From a virus, in IMG/VR virus record IMGVR_UViG_3300046330_000229, positions 1 to 64,000 of that record: a stretch of DNA of 64,000 bases; one strand, given 5' to 3'. Made by a program: the position numbers and the translations under genes. A model generated the notes under the pieces. It was not told the origin of the DNA and ran no database searches. It worked only from the letters and a program-made list of their open reading frames with translations. Below, piece after piece: positions 57,366 through 64,000 of the stretch. Position 1 is the stretch's first letter; each line of letters opens with the position of its first letter.

Positions 57366-59069
57366 ATGACACTACAAGAACTAAAAGATAAAGACTTGGC
57401 TCCTCAATTTATGACAGAAGAGTCATATAATACATTACGTAACGGTTATCTGTTAGATGAAGAAACTCCTCGCGATATGTACCAAAGAGTTGCTGACTTT
57501 TCAGCTAAGAACTATAAAAATCCAAAAGATTATGCGAAAGATTTCTTTGATGCTATGTGGAACAACTGGTTATGCGCAGCAACTCCGGTGTTAAGTAACG
57601 CAAACACAAAGAATTTACAAATATCCTGCTACTCAGGAACTTCAGCAAATAAAATGTCCGGTATAATGAATCATCTTAAAGAAGCAGCTATGCTTACAAA
57701 ATATGGTGGAGGTTGTGGTAGCAGCTTCGATTTATTAAAACCCGAAGGTGGAGACATAGTACCGTTCTTAAAGATGCTAGAGTCGGTTGTCGATGGAGTT
57801 AAGCAAGGAAAAGCTCGTCGAGGCGCGGTAGCAAGCTATTTAAATATTACACACGTAGACGCTGAACAATTCATCAATATTAGAAGTCAAACTGGAGACT
57901 TATCTAGAAAATGTCATTCAGTAGCATTTCATAACGCTATCACCATTGACGATCAGATTATGAATGAAATTACAACCAGTAGCGGAAAATATAGAAATAT
58001 GTGGAACCAGATAATGACACAGAGATCTGAAACTGGTGAACCTTACATCATGTTTACCGGTAATGCAAATAAAAATTGCCCAGATGAATATGAAGGAACT
58101 ATTACTCAAAGCAATTTATGTAGTGAGATTATGGCTCCAGTAAGTCCGGAAGAAACGTTTGTATGCTGCTTGTCTTCTTTAAACTTAGCCAGATATGACG
58201 AATGGAAGTCTCATAAGTTTTTAAATACAAGTCTATCTTTAGTTGAGTTGTCTATTTATTTCTTAGATAGTGTCATTACTAATTTTGTAAAGCAAACTGA
58301 AAATATGGAAGGTTTAGAAAATGCTCGACGTTTTGCCGAACGACACAGAATGTTAGGACTAGGGGTCCTTGGGTGGCATACGCTACTTCAGTCTAAATTA
58401 ATTCCTTTCGAGTCATTTCAAGCTATGCAATTAAATAATGAAGTGTTTAAAATGATTAGAGAACAAGCATATAAAGCTAGTGACGATTTAGCTATAATGT
58501 TCGAACCGTGCATCGTTAACGGTAAACGTCGCAATACAGCACTGTTAGCTATCGCACCAACTATGAGTAATAGTCTTATATCCGGCGGAGTGTCTCAAGG
58601 TATAGAACCTTTAACAGCTAATCTATTTAGCCAAAAAGCATCAAAAGGAACGTTCATCAAAAAGAACCGGCAGTTATTGGGTATTCTACAATCAAAAGGA
58701 TTAGACACTACTGAAGTATGGGAGCAGATAAATAAAGATCGCGGTAGTGTAAAAAACGTAAAACAATTGAGTGATGAAGAAAAGCAAGTATTTCTAACAG
58801 CGAGAGAGATTAATCAGTACGCTCTGGTACAACAAGCCTCACAACGTCAAAAATACATAGATCAGGCTCAAAGTCTTAATTTATTTTTTAGCACACCGAC
58901 TAACGCTACAGAAGGCAAACTTGTGGCTAAGTATATCAACGACGTACATTTAGAGGCGTGGCGGTCTGGCGTTAAAAGTCTGTATTACTTAAAAACCGAA
59001 AGCCCGCTCAAAGGTGACACCGTGTTTATTGATAAAGAAGATGGTAGCTGTAAAGCGTGTGAAGGTTGA
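57366..59069 (+). CDS. nrdA: Ribonucleotide reductase large subunit
   Basis: 567 residues from ATG 57366, which has GGA 6-7 nt before it; ATG 57348 would overlap nrdB. Core residues: redox Cys88 (QISCYSG), radical triad NLCSE with Asn250, Cys252 and Glu254, redox Cys267 (VCCLSSLNL), radical-path tyrosines 540-541 (SLYYLK) and the C-terminal CKAC for reduction by a thioredoxin or glutaredoxin. It lacks the N-terminal ATP cone, so it may not be shut off by dATP. It supplies dNTPs for phage DNA synthesis. Confidence 0.92.
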   Translation: MTLQELKDKDLAPQFMTEESYNTLRNGYLLDEETPRDMYQRVADFSAKNYKNPKDYAKDFFDAMWNNWLCAATPVLSNANTKNLQISCYSGTSANKMSGIMNHLKEAAMLTKYGGGCGSSFDLLKPEGGDIVPFLKMLESVVDGVKQGKARRGAVASYLNITHVDAEQFINIRSQTGDLSRKCHSVAFHNAITIDDQIMNEITTSSGKYRNMWNQIMTQRSETGEPYIMFTGNANKNCPDEYEGTITQSNLCSEIMAPVSPEETFVCCLSSLNLARYDEWKSHKFLNTSLSLVELSIYFLDSVITNFVKQTENMEGLENARRFAERHRMLGLGVLGWHTLLQSKLIPFESFQAMQLNNEVFKMIREQAYKASDDLAIMFEPCIVNGKRRNTALLAIAPTMSNSLISGGVSQGIEPLTANLFSQKASKGTFIKKNRQLLGILQSKGLDTTEVWEQINKDRGSVKNVKQLSDEEKQVFLTAREINQYALVQQASQRQKYIDQAQSLNLFFSTPTNATEGKLVAKYINDVHLEAWRSGVKSLYYLKTESPLKGDTVFIDKEDGSCKACEG

Positions 59070-59081
59070 TGAAAATATCTG

Positions 59082-59110
59082 TTGACTTTATTTAAATTGT
59101 GTGTAATACT
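59082..59110 (+). promoter_or_regulatory. Sigma70-type promoter
   Basis: TTGACT at 59082, 17-bp spacer, AATACT at 59105, then AGAGG before ATG 59128. Confidence 0.45.
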
Positions 59111-59127
59111 CTATAAAAGAGGTAAAT

Positions 59128-59274
59128 ATGCAATATGCTAGATACAATACATACAATCTATTAGAGTCTCAATATGGTATTAAGATTACCAAAAGACGAT
59201 ATATCAAAGATAAGAGTTTGATAGTAGCGTTCTTTTTTAATACAAAAAGTTACGTTTTTACATTTAACGCTTGA
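59128..59274 (+). CDS. Short early protein
   Basis: 48 residues (MQYARYNTYNLLESQYG start), basic and aromatic. Its stop lies within the -35 box of the next promoter. Function unknown. Confidence 0.45.
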   Translation: MQYARYNTYNLLESQYGIKITKRRYIKDKSLIVAFFFNTKSYVFTFNA

Positions 59275-59299
59275 CAATAACCCGAACATGTGATATGGT
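59271..59299 (+). promoter_or_regulatory. Sigma70-type promoter for leaderless subtilase gene
   Basis: TTGACA at 59271, 17-bp spacer, TATGGT at 59294, then 6 nt and ATG at 59306. Confidence 0.65.
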
Positions 59300-59305
59300 A
59301 TATAA

Positions 59306-59989
59306 ATGAAGTTATTTTTATTATTATTAATGACCCCTATGGTGTGTTTTACTCAAGCACAGTATGAACTTGTGTATAATAAAAAAGCATCTATCAGATT
59401 AGCTGTTCTAGATAGTGGCGTGGATCATAATTACTTATCGGGTGTAAAGTTGTGCGATAATCCTTTTCAAGATATGACGGGATCAGGCATTCGGGATGAA
59501 TTTGGTCACGGATCTAATATTCTAAAGTTAGCAACTAAAGATTTAGAAAATGTAGATTATTGTGTTACAATTATAAAGATTTTTACAAAGTCTACCGACA
59601 ACAGTATTTATTCCATCATAAAAGGTTTAATATACGCTAGAAATAATAATTTTACAGTAGCCAACCTTTCTTTTGGTGGTGTAAATAGCGAAATTGATTT
59701 AGAAAAACAGTTGATAACAGAAATGCTAGACTTAGGTGTTAAACTATTTGTAGCCGCCGGTAATGAGCGTACTAACTTAAGTAAAACGCATTGTAACTAC
59801 TTTCCAGCATGTTATGACGATCGAATTATTTCCGTAGGAAGCACAACCGGAACATACAGTAATTACGGTCCTTATATAAAAGCATGGAACGACGGAACTG
59901 ACATCACAGCCGGCGGTCATAAAATGAGCGGAACTTCACAGGCAACGGCTATAGAGACAAATAAGTTTCTTAAGTCGTTTGGGAGATAG
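59306..59989 (+). CDS. Secreted subtilisin-like protease (S8)
   Basis: 227 residues. Signal peptide about 1-18 (FLLLLMTPMVCFTQAQ). Complete S8 triad: Asp36 (LAVLDSGVDH), His68 (FGHGSN) and Ser211 (MSGTSQAT), with the oxyanion Asn153 (AAGNE). The domain is minimal, about 210 residues, with no prodomain. Made early and exported, so it should act in the periplasm or outside. The gene has its own promoter and would be leaderless. Confidence 0.85.
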   Translation: MKLFLLLLMTPMVCFTQAQYELVYNKKASIRLAVLDSGVDHNYLSGVKLCDNPFQDMTGSGIRDEFGHGSNILKLATKDLENVDYCVTIIKIFTKSTDNSIYSIIKGLIYARNNNFTVANLSFGGVNSEIDLEKQLITEMLDLGVKLFVAAGNERTNLSKTHCNYFPACYDDRIISVGSTTGTYSNYGPYIKAWNDGTDITAGGHKMSGTSQATAIETNKFLKSFGR

Positions 59990-59991
59990 TC

Positions 59992-61077
59992 ATGAGAATG
60001 AGTCACAGTTCCCGTGGTAAATATGCAACGTGTCCATATTCTTACTATTTACACTATATTAAAAAAATTCGTCCAAACTGGACATCTTCAGCACTTCTGT
60101 TTGGCGATGCTTTAGATAAAGCTATTAATGAACTACTTTTAAAAACAGACAACCTTCCCTATGAAACATTCTTGAAAGGATGGACTAATGGATTTATCAA
60201 CAAAAAGCCCGTCTATCTACCAACGAGCGAAAGCCTTTTATACGCAAATAAAGATTACAATTCTAACTTACTTACAAAAGACGATTACGACGAAATTGAT
60301 AAAAGAGTTAAGAGCGGAGAACTTGAGGATCATGAATACGGAGAACTTGTTGACAGAAAAAAACAATTCGGTTGGGAAAAGTTAAGCACCCAACAAAAAC
60401 GTTACTTTAATTTTGTAAATTGGCTGTGTATGAAAAACAAAGCAAAATACATATTAGAAGGTTATGAAAAACAGATTCTACCGAAACTAACAAAGATCCA
60501 TGCTGTACAAAAAGAGTTTAACGTTGACAATGGTCAAGGTGACTCATTAACTGGATTTATAGATCTTATAGCTGACGTAGAAGGTCATGGAACGGTAATA
60601 CTAGACAACAAATCATCGGCGCGGCTGTATGACTGGGATTCGCCTAGCAAAAGCCCGCAGCTAGCCTTATATGAGCACATTGAAGGATCAACATACCAAA
60701 CGTCTAAGGTCGGCTTCATCGTAATGTTGAAGCAATTAAAAGACAATAAACAGAAGACGTGCAAATCGTGCGGTCATGTAGGACAAGGTACGCATAAAAC
60801 TTGCGATAACGTAGTCAATACAAAACGATGCGGCGGCGAGTGGGATGAAGTTATTAAACTAGAAGCTGACTTTCAGTTCTTAGTTCAAGAAGTAGATAAA
60901 TCTTTTGGTAATATGACTATGGAAAGTATGGACGAAACGGCACAAGCAATTAACGCTAATATTTTTCCTAAAAACTTAAGCAGTTGTTACGATTCTTTTG
61001 GATCAGACTGTATCTATCTAAAGTATTGCTTATCTTCGTGTAAAAATAAAACAGGATTAACAGAGGAAACAGAATGA
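59992..61077 (+). CDS. PD-(D/E)XK nuclease, Cas4/RecB-like with Cys clusters
   Basis: 361 residues. GGGAG before ATG 59992. Nuclease core: TGFIDLIADV with Asp191, ILDNKSS with Asp205 and Lys207, and the following SPQLALYE. A Cas4-like iron-sulphur cluster is possible from Cys14 (YATCPYSYY) and Cys340, Cys346 and Cys350. A separate Cys4 knuckle (Cys257, Cys260, Cys271 and Cys280) probably binds zinc. It likely trims DNA ends in recombination, together with the ERF protein downstream. Confidence 0.8.
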   Translation: MRMSHSSRGKYATCPYSYYLHYIKKIRPNWTSSALLFGDALDKAINELLLKTDNLPYETFLKGWTNGFINKKPVYLPTSESLLYANKDYNSNLLTKDDYDEIDKRVKSGELEDHEYGELVDRKKQFGWEKLSTQQKRYFNFVNWLCMKNKAKYILEGYEKQILPKLTKIHAVQKEFNVDNGQGDSLTGFIDLIADVEGHGTVILDNKSSARLYDWDSPSKSPQLALYEHIEGSTYQTSKVGFIVMLKQLKDNKQKTCKSCGHVGQGTHKTCDNVVNTKRCGGEWDEVIKLEADFQFLVQEVDKSFGNMTMESMDETAQAINANIFPKNLSSCYDSFGSDCIYLKYCLSSCKNKTGLTEETE

Positions 61078-61295
61078 AGTACGAATATTCAACGCCTATG
61101 AAAACAATCGAATACGATTTATTATCTCAAAAAGAACAACAAAGTCCTGCTATTATACTTAATAGTGGTAGTATTTATAGTATAGATGCTTCTCTTGATA
61201 CAAGTTGGCTTGATAATATCTCTGGTAAAATTATAGAGGATGCAGTAAAAAAATTCGAAGAACGTATGAAAGGTGGTAATTCGTGGGATCGATAG
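61074..61295 (+). CDS. Small early protein
   Basis: 73 residues, soluble and acidic with SGSIYSIDASLDTSW near 32-46. ATGA coupled to the nuclease gene. Function unknown. Confidence 0.45.
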   Translation: MKYEYSTPMKTIEYDLLSQKEQQSPAIILNSGSIYSIDASLDTSWLDNISGKIIEDAVKKFEERMKGGNSWDR

Positions 61296-61510
61296 GATTA
61301 TTAACAATAATGGCAATGCTTACGGCACAAGGTGAGCCTTGGCCTGAAACACTAAAAACTAACTCAGTCACTATTGTGTGTAAAGATATAAAAGCTGTTG
61401 TAAGTAAAACCGGATATAAATACTCAGGTGTAATGGTTAAACAAGACGTGTATATGACTGAATTAAACTCTGATGAACTATCAGATTTAATAGTAAAGCG
61501 TTGTTATTAG
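61283..61510 (+). CDS. Small exported protein
   Basis: 75 residues from GTG 61283. Signal-peptide-like start (GLLTIMAMLTAQGEPWP), then a mature part with two Cys and NSVTIVCKDIKAVV. It may act in the periplasm. Function unknown. Confidence 0.45.
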   Translation: MGSIGLLTIMAMLTAQGEPWPETLKTNSVTIVCKDIKAVVSKTGYKYSGVMVKQDVYMTELNSDELSDLIVKRCY

Positions 61511-61782
61511 TGCAAGAGTTGTTAGTTATTTTTTCTTGTATGAACAACGTAGGATGCCAAGAGGCGTACTCCGCATATTACCAGTACAATCCTCAAGTTA
61601 TTGCTGACATTAAACTGCTGGAGAAAAGTTATAAAGATGCTGCGGGTCCAGTGATTACTAATTACGGACTACCCGTTGTGTCAGCACTAATTACTAACAA
61701 AATTAATTTAAGTCTTGACAAAAACTTATTTTTAGAGTATAATCAAGAAAACTATAAAATTATATTTAGGAGATCCTTTTAA
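61510..61782 (+). CDS. Small early protein
   Basis: 90 residues from GTG 61510, overlapping the previous stop (TAGTG). It has a hydrophobic start and two Cys in the first 20 residues, which could mark an exported protein. Its 3' end carries the next promoter. Function unknown. Confidence 0.45.
   Translation: MQELLVIFSCMNNVGCQEAYSAYYQYNPQVIADIKLLEKSYKDAAGPVITNYGLPVVSALITNKINLSLDKNLFLEYNQENYKIIFRRSF
61715..61743 (+). promoter_or_regulatory. Consensus sigma70-type promoter
   Basis: TTGACA at 61715, 17-bp spacer, TATAAT at 61738, with a GGAG site before ATG 61782. It serves the recombination block. Confidence 0.75.
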
Positions 61783-62156
61783 TGGCTAACAAAAAAGAAA
61801 CAGACGAATTACTACGATTACTAGAAGAACAAAAAGAGTTGGAGATCTTAAAGAAATCTAAATCTCTAAAAGAAACTATTGATAAAGCTGAAAAAGAAGC
61901 TAAACAAACCGTTAAATTTACTGGAGTAATGGTTGGTAAAACTGAGAAAACTATTAAAAGTAACGTCACGGACGAATTAGTTAACATTAAAAAATACGAA
62001 GTGTACGAATTAACAATTGATGGTAACGATAAAATTACAAGCAAACAACTGATTCATTCGGAATCAAACGAAGCGGTTGCGTTTAGTAAAGCTACACAAC
62101 ATTTAACAAGCTCTTACATGAAGGGCACAAAATTTAAAACAAAGAAGGAACAATAA
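61782..62156 (+). CDS. Coiled-coil early protein
   Basis: 124 residues. Charged coiled coil in the first half (LLRLLEEQKELEILKKSKSL), then strand-rich. First gene after the consensus promoter and followed by the HNH-AP2 gene. It may be a recombination accessory protein. Not recognised. Confidence 0.5.
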   Translation: MANKKETDELLRLLEEQKELEILKKSKSLKETIDKAEKEAKQTVKFTGVMVGKTEKTIKSNVTDELVNIKKYEVYELTIDGNDKITSKQLIHSESNEAVAFSKATQHLTSSYMKGTKFKTKKEQ

Positions 62157-62157
62157 A

Positions 62158-62700
62158 GTGTTAAAACCTTCCGGTCGCCCCAGATCCTTTAATAAATGGG
62201 AAATTTCTGGAGATACAGCATACGCTAGTCTTAGACACGGTGTCGTTGTTATTTCTAAAGCTTCCCTTGATTTGGTTCAGGCTTATAGATGGTTCACTAA
62301 ACTAGCTAAACCGTCAAACGCGGCTTATGTTTACACGCACCTTTACGGAAATAAAAAAACAACAATTCATAGAATGATTATGGGAATAACGGATTCTAAA
62401 ATTTTAGTGGATCATAAAAATAGAAACACTTTAGATAATACTATAGAAAATCTAAGAATTGCTTCTAAAGCTCAGAATAACATAAATACTAAAAAACGTA
62501 AAAATTGTAGAAGTATATATAAAGGTGTCACGATTAGACCTTCGGGTAGATACGGATGTTATATTTCGTTTGATAAGAAAATGATCTGTCTTGGTACTTT
62601 TGATCTAGAAGAGGACGCAGCTTTAGCTTATAATATAAAAGCTGAAGAGTTATACGGTGAATACGCAAATTTAAATAAAATAAAAAGGAGAACTAAATGA
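62158..62700 (+). CDS. HNH homing endonuclease with AP2 domain
   Basis: 180 residues from GTG 62158 with AAGGAA site. HNH core: TIHRMIMG near 63-70, LVDHKNRNTLDNTIENLRIA near 80-99 and SKAQNNINTKK. AP2-type DNA-binding domain near 119-170 (YKGVTIRPSGRYGCYISFD and LEEDAALAYN). Free-standing phage endonucleases of this type spread by cutting DNA lacking the insertion. It is inserted between the coiled-coil gene and the ERF gene, which it may have invaded. Confidence 0.85.
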   Translation: MLKPSGRPRSFNKWEISGDTAYASLRHGVVVISKASLDLVQAYRWFTKLAKPSNAAYVYTHLYGNKKTTIHRMIMGITDSKILVDHKNRNTLDNTIENLRIASKAQNNINTKKRKNCRSIYKGVTIRPSGRYGCYISFDKKMICLGTFDLEEDAALAYNIKAEELYGEYANLNKIKRRTK

Positions 62701-63248
62701 TTAAATTGTTACAAAAACTAAGCAAAGTAAAAGCGAAAATGGGTGCGGTAGCTAAAACCTCGGATAATCCATATTTCAAGAGTAAATATGCCGACCTCAA
62801 TTCACATCTAGAAGCAATCGAGCCTCTACTACAGGAAAATGGTTTGTTTTTAACACAACCTTGTGAAATTGTTGGTGGAAAGAACGTAGTTTCTACTCGG
62901 GTGTATGATGTCGAAACCGGCGAATCTATCAGTTCTTCTTTAGAACTTCTAGTTAAAGATGTGGACATGCAGAAATTAGGATCGGCAGTTACTTATGCCC
63001 GTCGATACACGCTTTCTGCTATTTTTGGAATGAAAGCTGAAGACGATGACGCAAATGTTGTGTCAGGCAAAGTTACACAAAAACAACCTTCATCGTTCAT
63101 CACTAAAGTTAAAACAGAATTACAGCCTATTTCTGCGGTTGAGAACGTAACAGTTTCACACAGCAGTCCTCCAGCTAAAACTACAATGGGATCATTTAAG
63201 CGTCCAGCTCCAGCAGCGAAAGTTGCTACTAGCGGAGATGAGTTATAA
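62697..63248 (+). CDS. erf: ERF-family single-strand annealing protein
   Basis: 183 residues. The ERF pattern is visible: MGAVAKTSDNPYFKSKYADL near 16-35, HLEAIEPLLQENGLFLTQP, DVETGESISSSLEL, QKLGSAVTYARRYTLSAIFG near 97-116. It anneals homologous single strands in phage recombination, probably with the Cas4/RecB-like nuclease. The C-terminal third is Pro/Lys/Ala rich and flexible. ATGA coupled to the homing nuclease gene. Confidence 0.85.
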   Translation: MIKLLQKLSKVKAKMGAVAKTSDNPYFKSKYADLNSHLEAIEPLLQENGLFLTQPCEIVGGKNVVSTRVYDVETGESISSSLELLVKDVDMQKLGSAVTYARRYTLSAIFGMKAEDDDANVVSGKVTQKQPSSFITKVKTELQPISAVENVTVSHSSPPAKTTMGSFKRPAPAAKVATSGDEL

Positions 63249-63424
63249 TGACTGAATTTTCATTGGGAGTATTTATATCACTAATTACGTTTGTGTTAAT
63301 TAGTTTAACCTCCGCAGCTACTTCTGCCTTAATATTTCAGGTATTAGCCGGCGTAGCTGTAGGACACTTGAGTGTTAAACTTTCTAAAACTATTTTAAAA
63401 AGGACAAAAAATGAGCGAAAATAA
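63248..63424 (+). CDS. Small membrane protein
   Basis: 58 residues with two hydrophobic segments (SLGVFISLITFVLISLTS and ALIFQVLAGVAVGH) and a basic C-terminal tail (KTILKRTKNERK). TAATG overlap with erf; the end overlaps the next gene by 14 bp. Function unknown. Confidence 0.5.
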   Translation: MTEFSLGVFISLITFVLISLTSAATSALIFQVLAGVAVGHLSVKLSKTILKRTKNERK

Positions 63425-63812
63425 TCCAAAGTTAGAAGTGACAGATGAAGAAATTGAAGCAGTAAGCGGTATTGACGAAGATACAGCAGATCTGTACGCA
63501 GCAGCAATGATGTATAATGGCGGTACAGTAGAAAAGGCTTTGATTCAAATCAACAAACTACAGGCTCCACAAGGCGGCGTGGAACAGTTAAACATTATGT
63601 TAAAATCTCTGTTGTGTGCTTTAATCACAGACGAGACGTTTAATTATAATAAGTTTAAAAATGTTAAATTAAAAGAGTTACACAAAACTATGTTTGACTT
63701 ACTAAAAGCAAAAGCAATCATTAGCGCTGACATTCGTAAGCGTGTTCGTTCAGGTGATACAGCGGAGCCTATTAGTCAAGAAGAAAAAGAAAGTATTTTA
63801 AAGAGGATTTAA
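63411..63812 (+). CDS. Early protein of unknown function
   Basis: 133 residues. Acidic N-terminus (EVTDEEIEAVSGIDEDTADL), helical core and Lys-rich C-terminus with RKRVRSGDT. AAAAGGAC site. In the recombination region; it may be a helper of replication or recombination. Not recognised. Confidence 0.5.
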   Translation: MSENNPKLEVTDEEIEAVSGIDEDTADLYAAAMMYNGGTVEKALIQINKLQAPQGGVEQLNIMLKSLLCALITDETFNYNKFKNVKLKELHKTMFDLLKAKAIISADIRKRVRSGDTAEPISQEEKESILKRI

Positions 63813-64000
63813 TGGTTAATATCACTAAATATTTAAAAGGTAGTGTTCCACATTTCGAGAGAGTATTAATTGATGCACAAAATGCTCTTTCATCACAGGA
63901 AGTACCAGAAGAAGTTCGATTGGAATTAGCAGAAACAGTAGTTTTTGTTAATAATATTTTAAAAGAAATTGCGGAATTACCCGCACAAGAAACAAACGGA
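63812..64000 (+). CDS. Partial helical protein (runs off the right edge)
   Basis: At least 63 residues, open from ATG 63812 to the right edge. The start overlaps the previous stop (TAATG), with AGAGGA upstream. Helical and acidic (QEVPEEVRLELAETVVFVNN). Function unknown. Confidence 0.6.
   Translation, partial: MVNITKYLKGSVPHFERVLIDAQNALSSQEVPEEVRLELAETVVFVNNILKEIAELPAQETNG

Noticed and set aside
1-64000. CRISPR arrays, tRNA genes, integrase or repressor
   Set aside because: No regularly spaced repeats, no cloverleaf with TTCGA-type arm and no recombinase or repressor motif were seen by eye; a tRNAscan run would be decisive for tRNAs.

Overview
This window is an internal piece of a lytic, podovirus-like phage genome with low GC and very dense gene packing. 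Many genes overlap by TAATG or ATGA. Both ends run into open genes (minus strand at the left edge, plus strand at the right edge), so the genome continues on both sides. Lipobox and signal-peptide proteins, host-type TTGACA/TATAAT promoters and Shine-Dalgarno sites point to a Gram-negative host that is not a Bacteroidetes. I cannot name the host. I see no integrase, repressor, tRNA or CRISPR array.

Layout. (1) 1-16626, minus strand: internal virion proteins, a very large tail nozzle-like protein, a tail adaptor, four or five fibre proteins and an M15 endolysin. (2) 16669-19015, plus strand: an early-type island of five tiny tandem genes, an HNH nuclease and one small gene, placed inside the late region and closed by a bidirectional terminator. 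(3) 19065-31030, minus strand: capsid, scaffold, fibre, metallopeptidase, holin candidate, large fibre, portal, terminase and two small genes. (4) 31213-42024, plus strand: an exported ClpP-like protease, a dATP/dGTP diphosphohydrolase-like protein, small genes, an AAA ATPase, a MoxR ATPase with VWA/metallopeptidase partner, and a long tandem family of small paralogues sharing an IGxxP motif. (5) 42025-42814: about 790 bp without convincing genes. (6) 43-49.5 kb: small early genes, a lytic transglycosylase, a SET-domain protein and a protease-like lipoprotein. (7) 49.6-56.2 kb: a second AAA ATPase, a Mom-like DNA modification protein, a ClpP-like protein, three small paralogues, a collagen-repeat lipoprotein and small genes. 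(8) 56.4-64 kb: ribonucleotide reductase (nrdB, nrdA), a secreted subtilase, a Cas4/RecB-like nuclease, an HNH-AP2 homing endonuclease and an ERF annealing protein.

Regulation visible in the sequence. Minus-strand late blocks are preceded by a distinctive AT-rich motif with core TTAACATATAT (nine good copies), which is not a sigma70 promoter and probably serves a phage-specific polymerase or sigma factor. Plus-strand early genes carry host-like promoters with TTGACA and mostly a 17-bp spacer. In at least six of these the -10 box is followed by exactly 6 nt and then ATG, so these mRNAs should be leaderless. Late and early promoters meet head to head at 31.13-31.18 kb and overlap completely at 16.64-16.66 kb.

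The most unusual content is the set of three separate tandem arrays of short, diverging paralogues (16.7-17.7, 37.9-42.0 and 52.6-53.5 kb), the number of exported early proteases and lipoproteins, the leaderless early genes, a compact multi-hairpin RNA just upstream of nrdB, and a divergent promoter that should transcribe an apparently non-coding minus strand at 51.55-51.92 kb.
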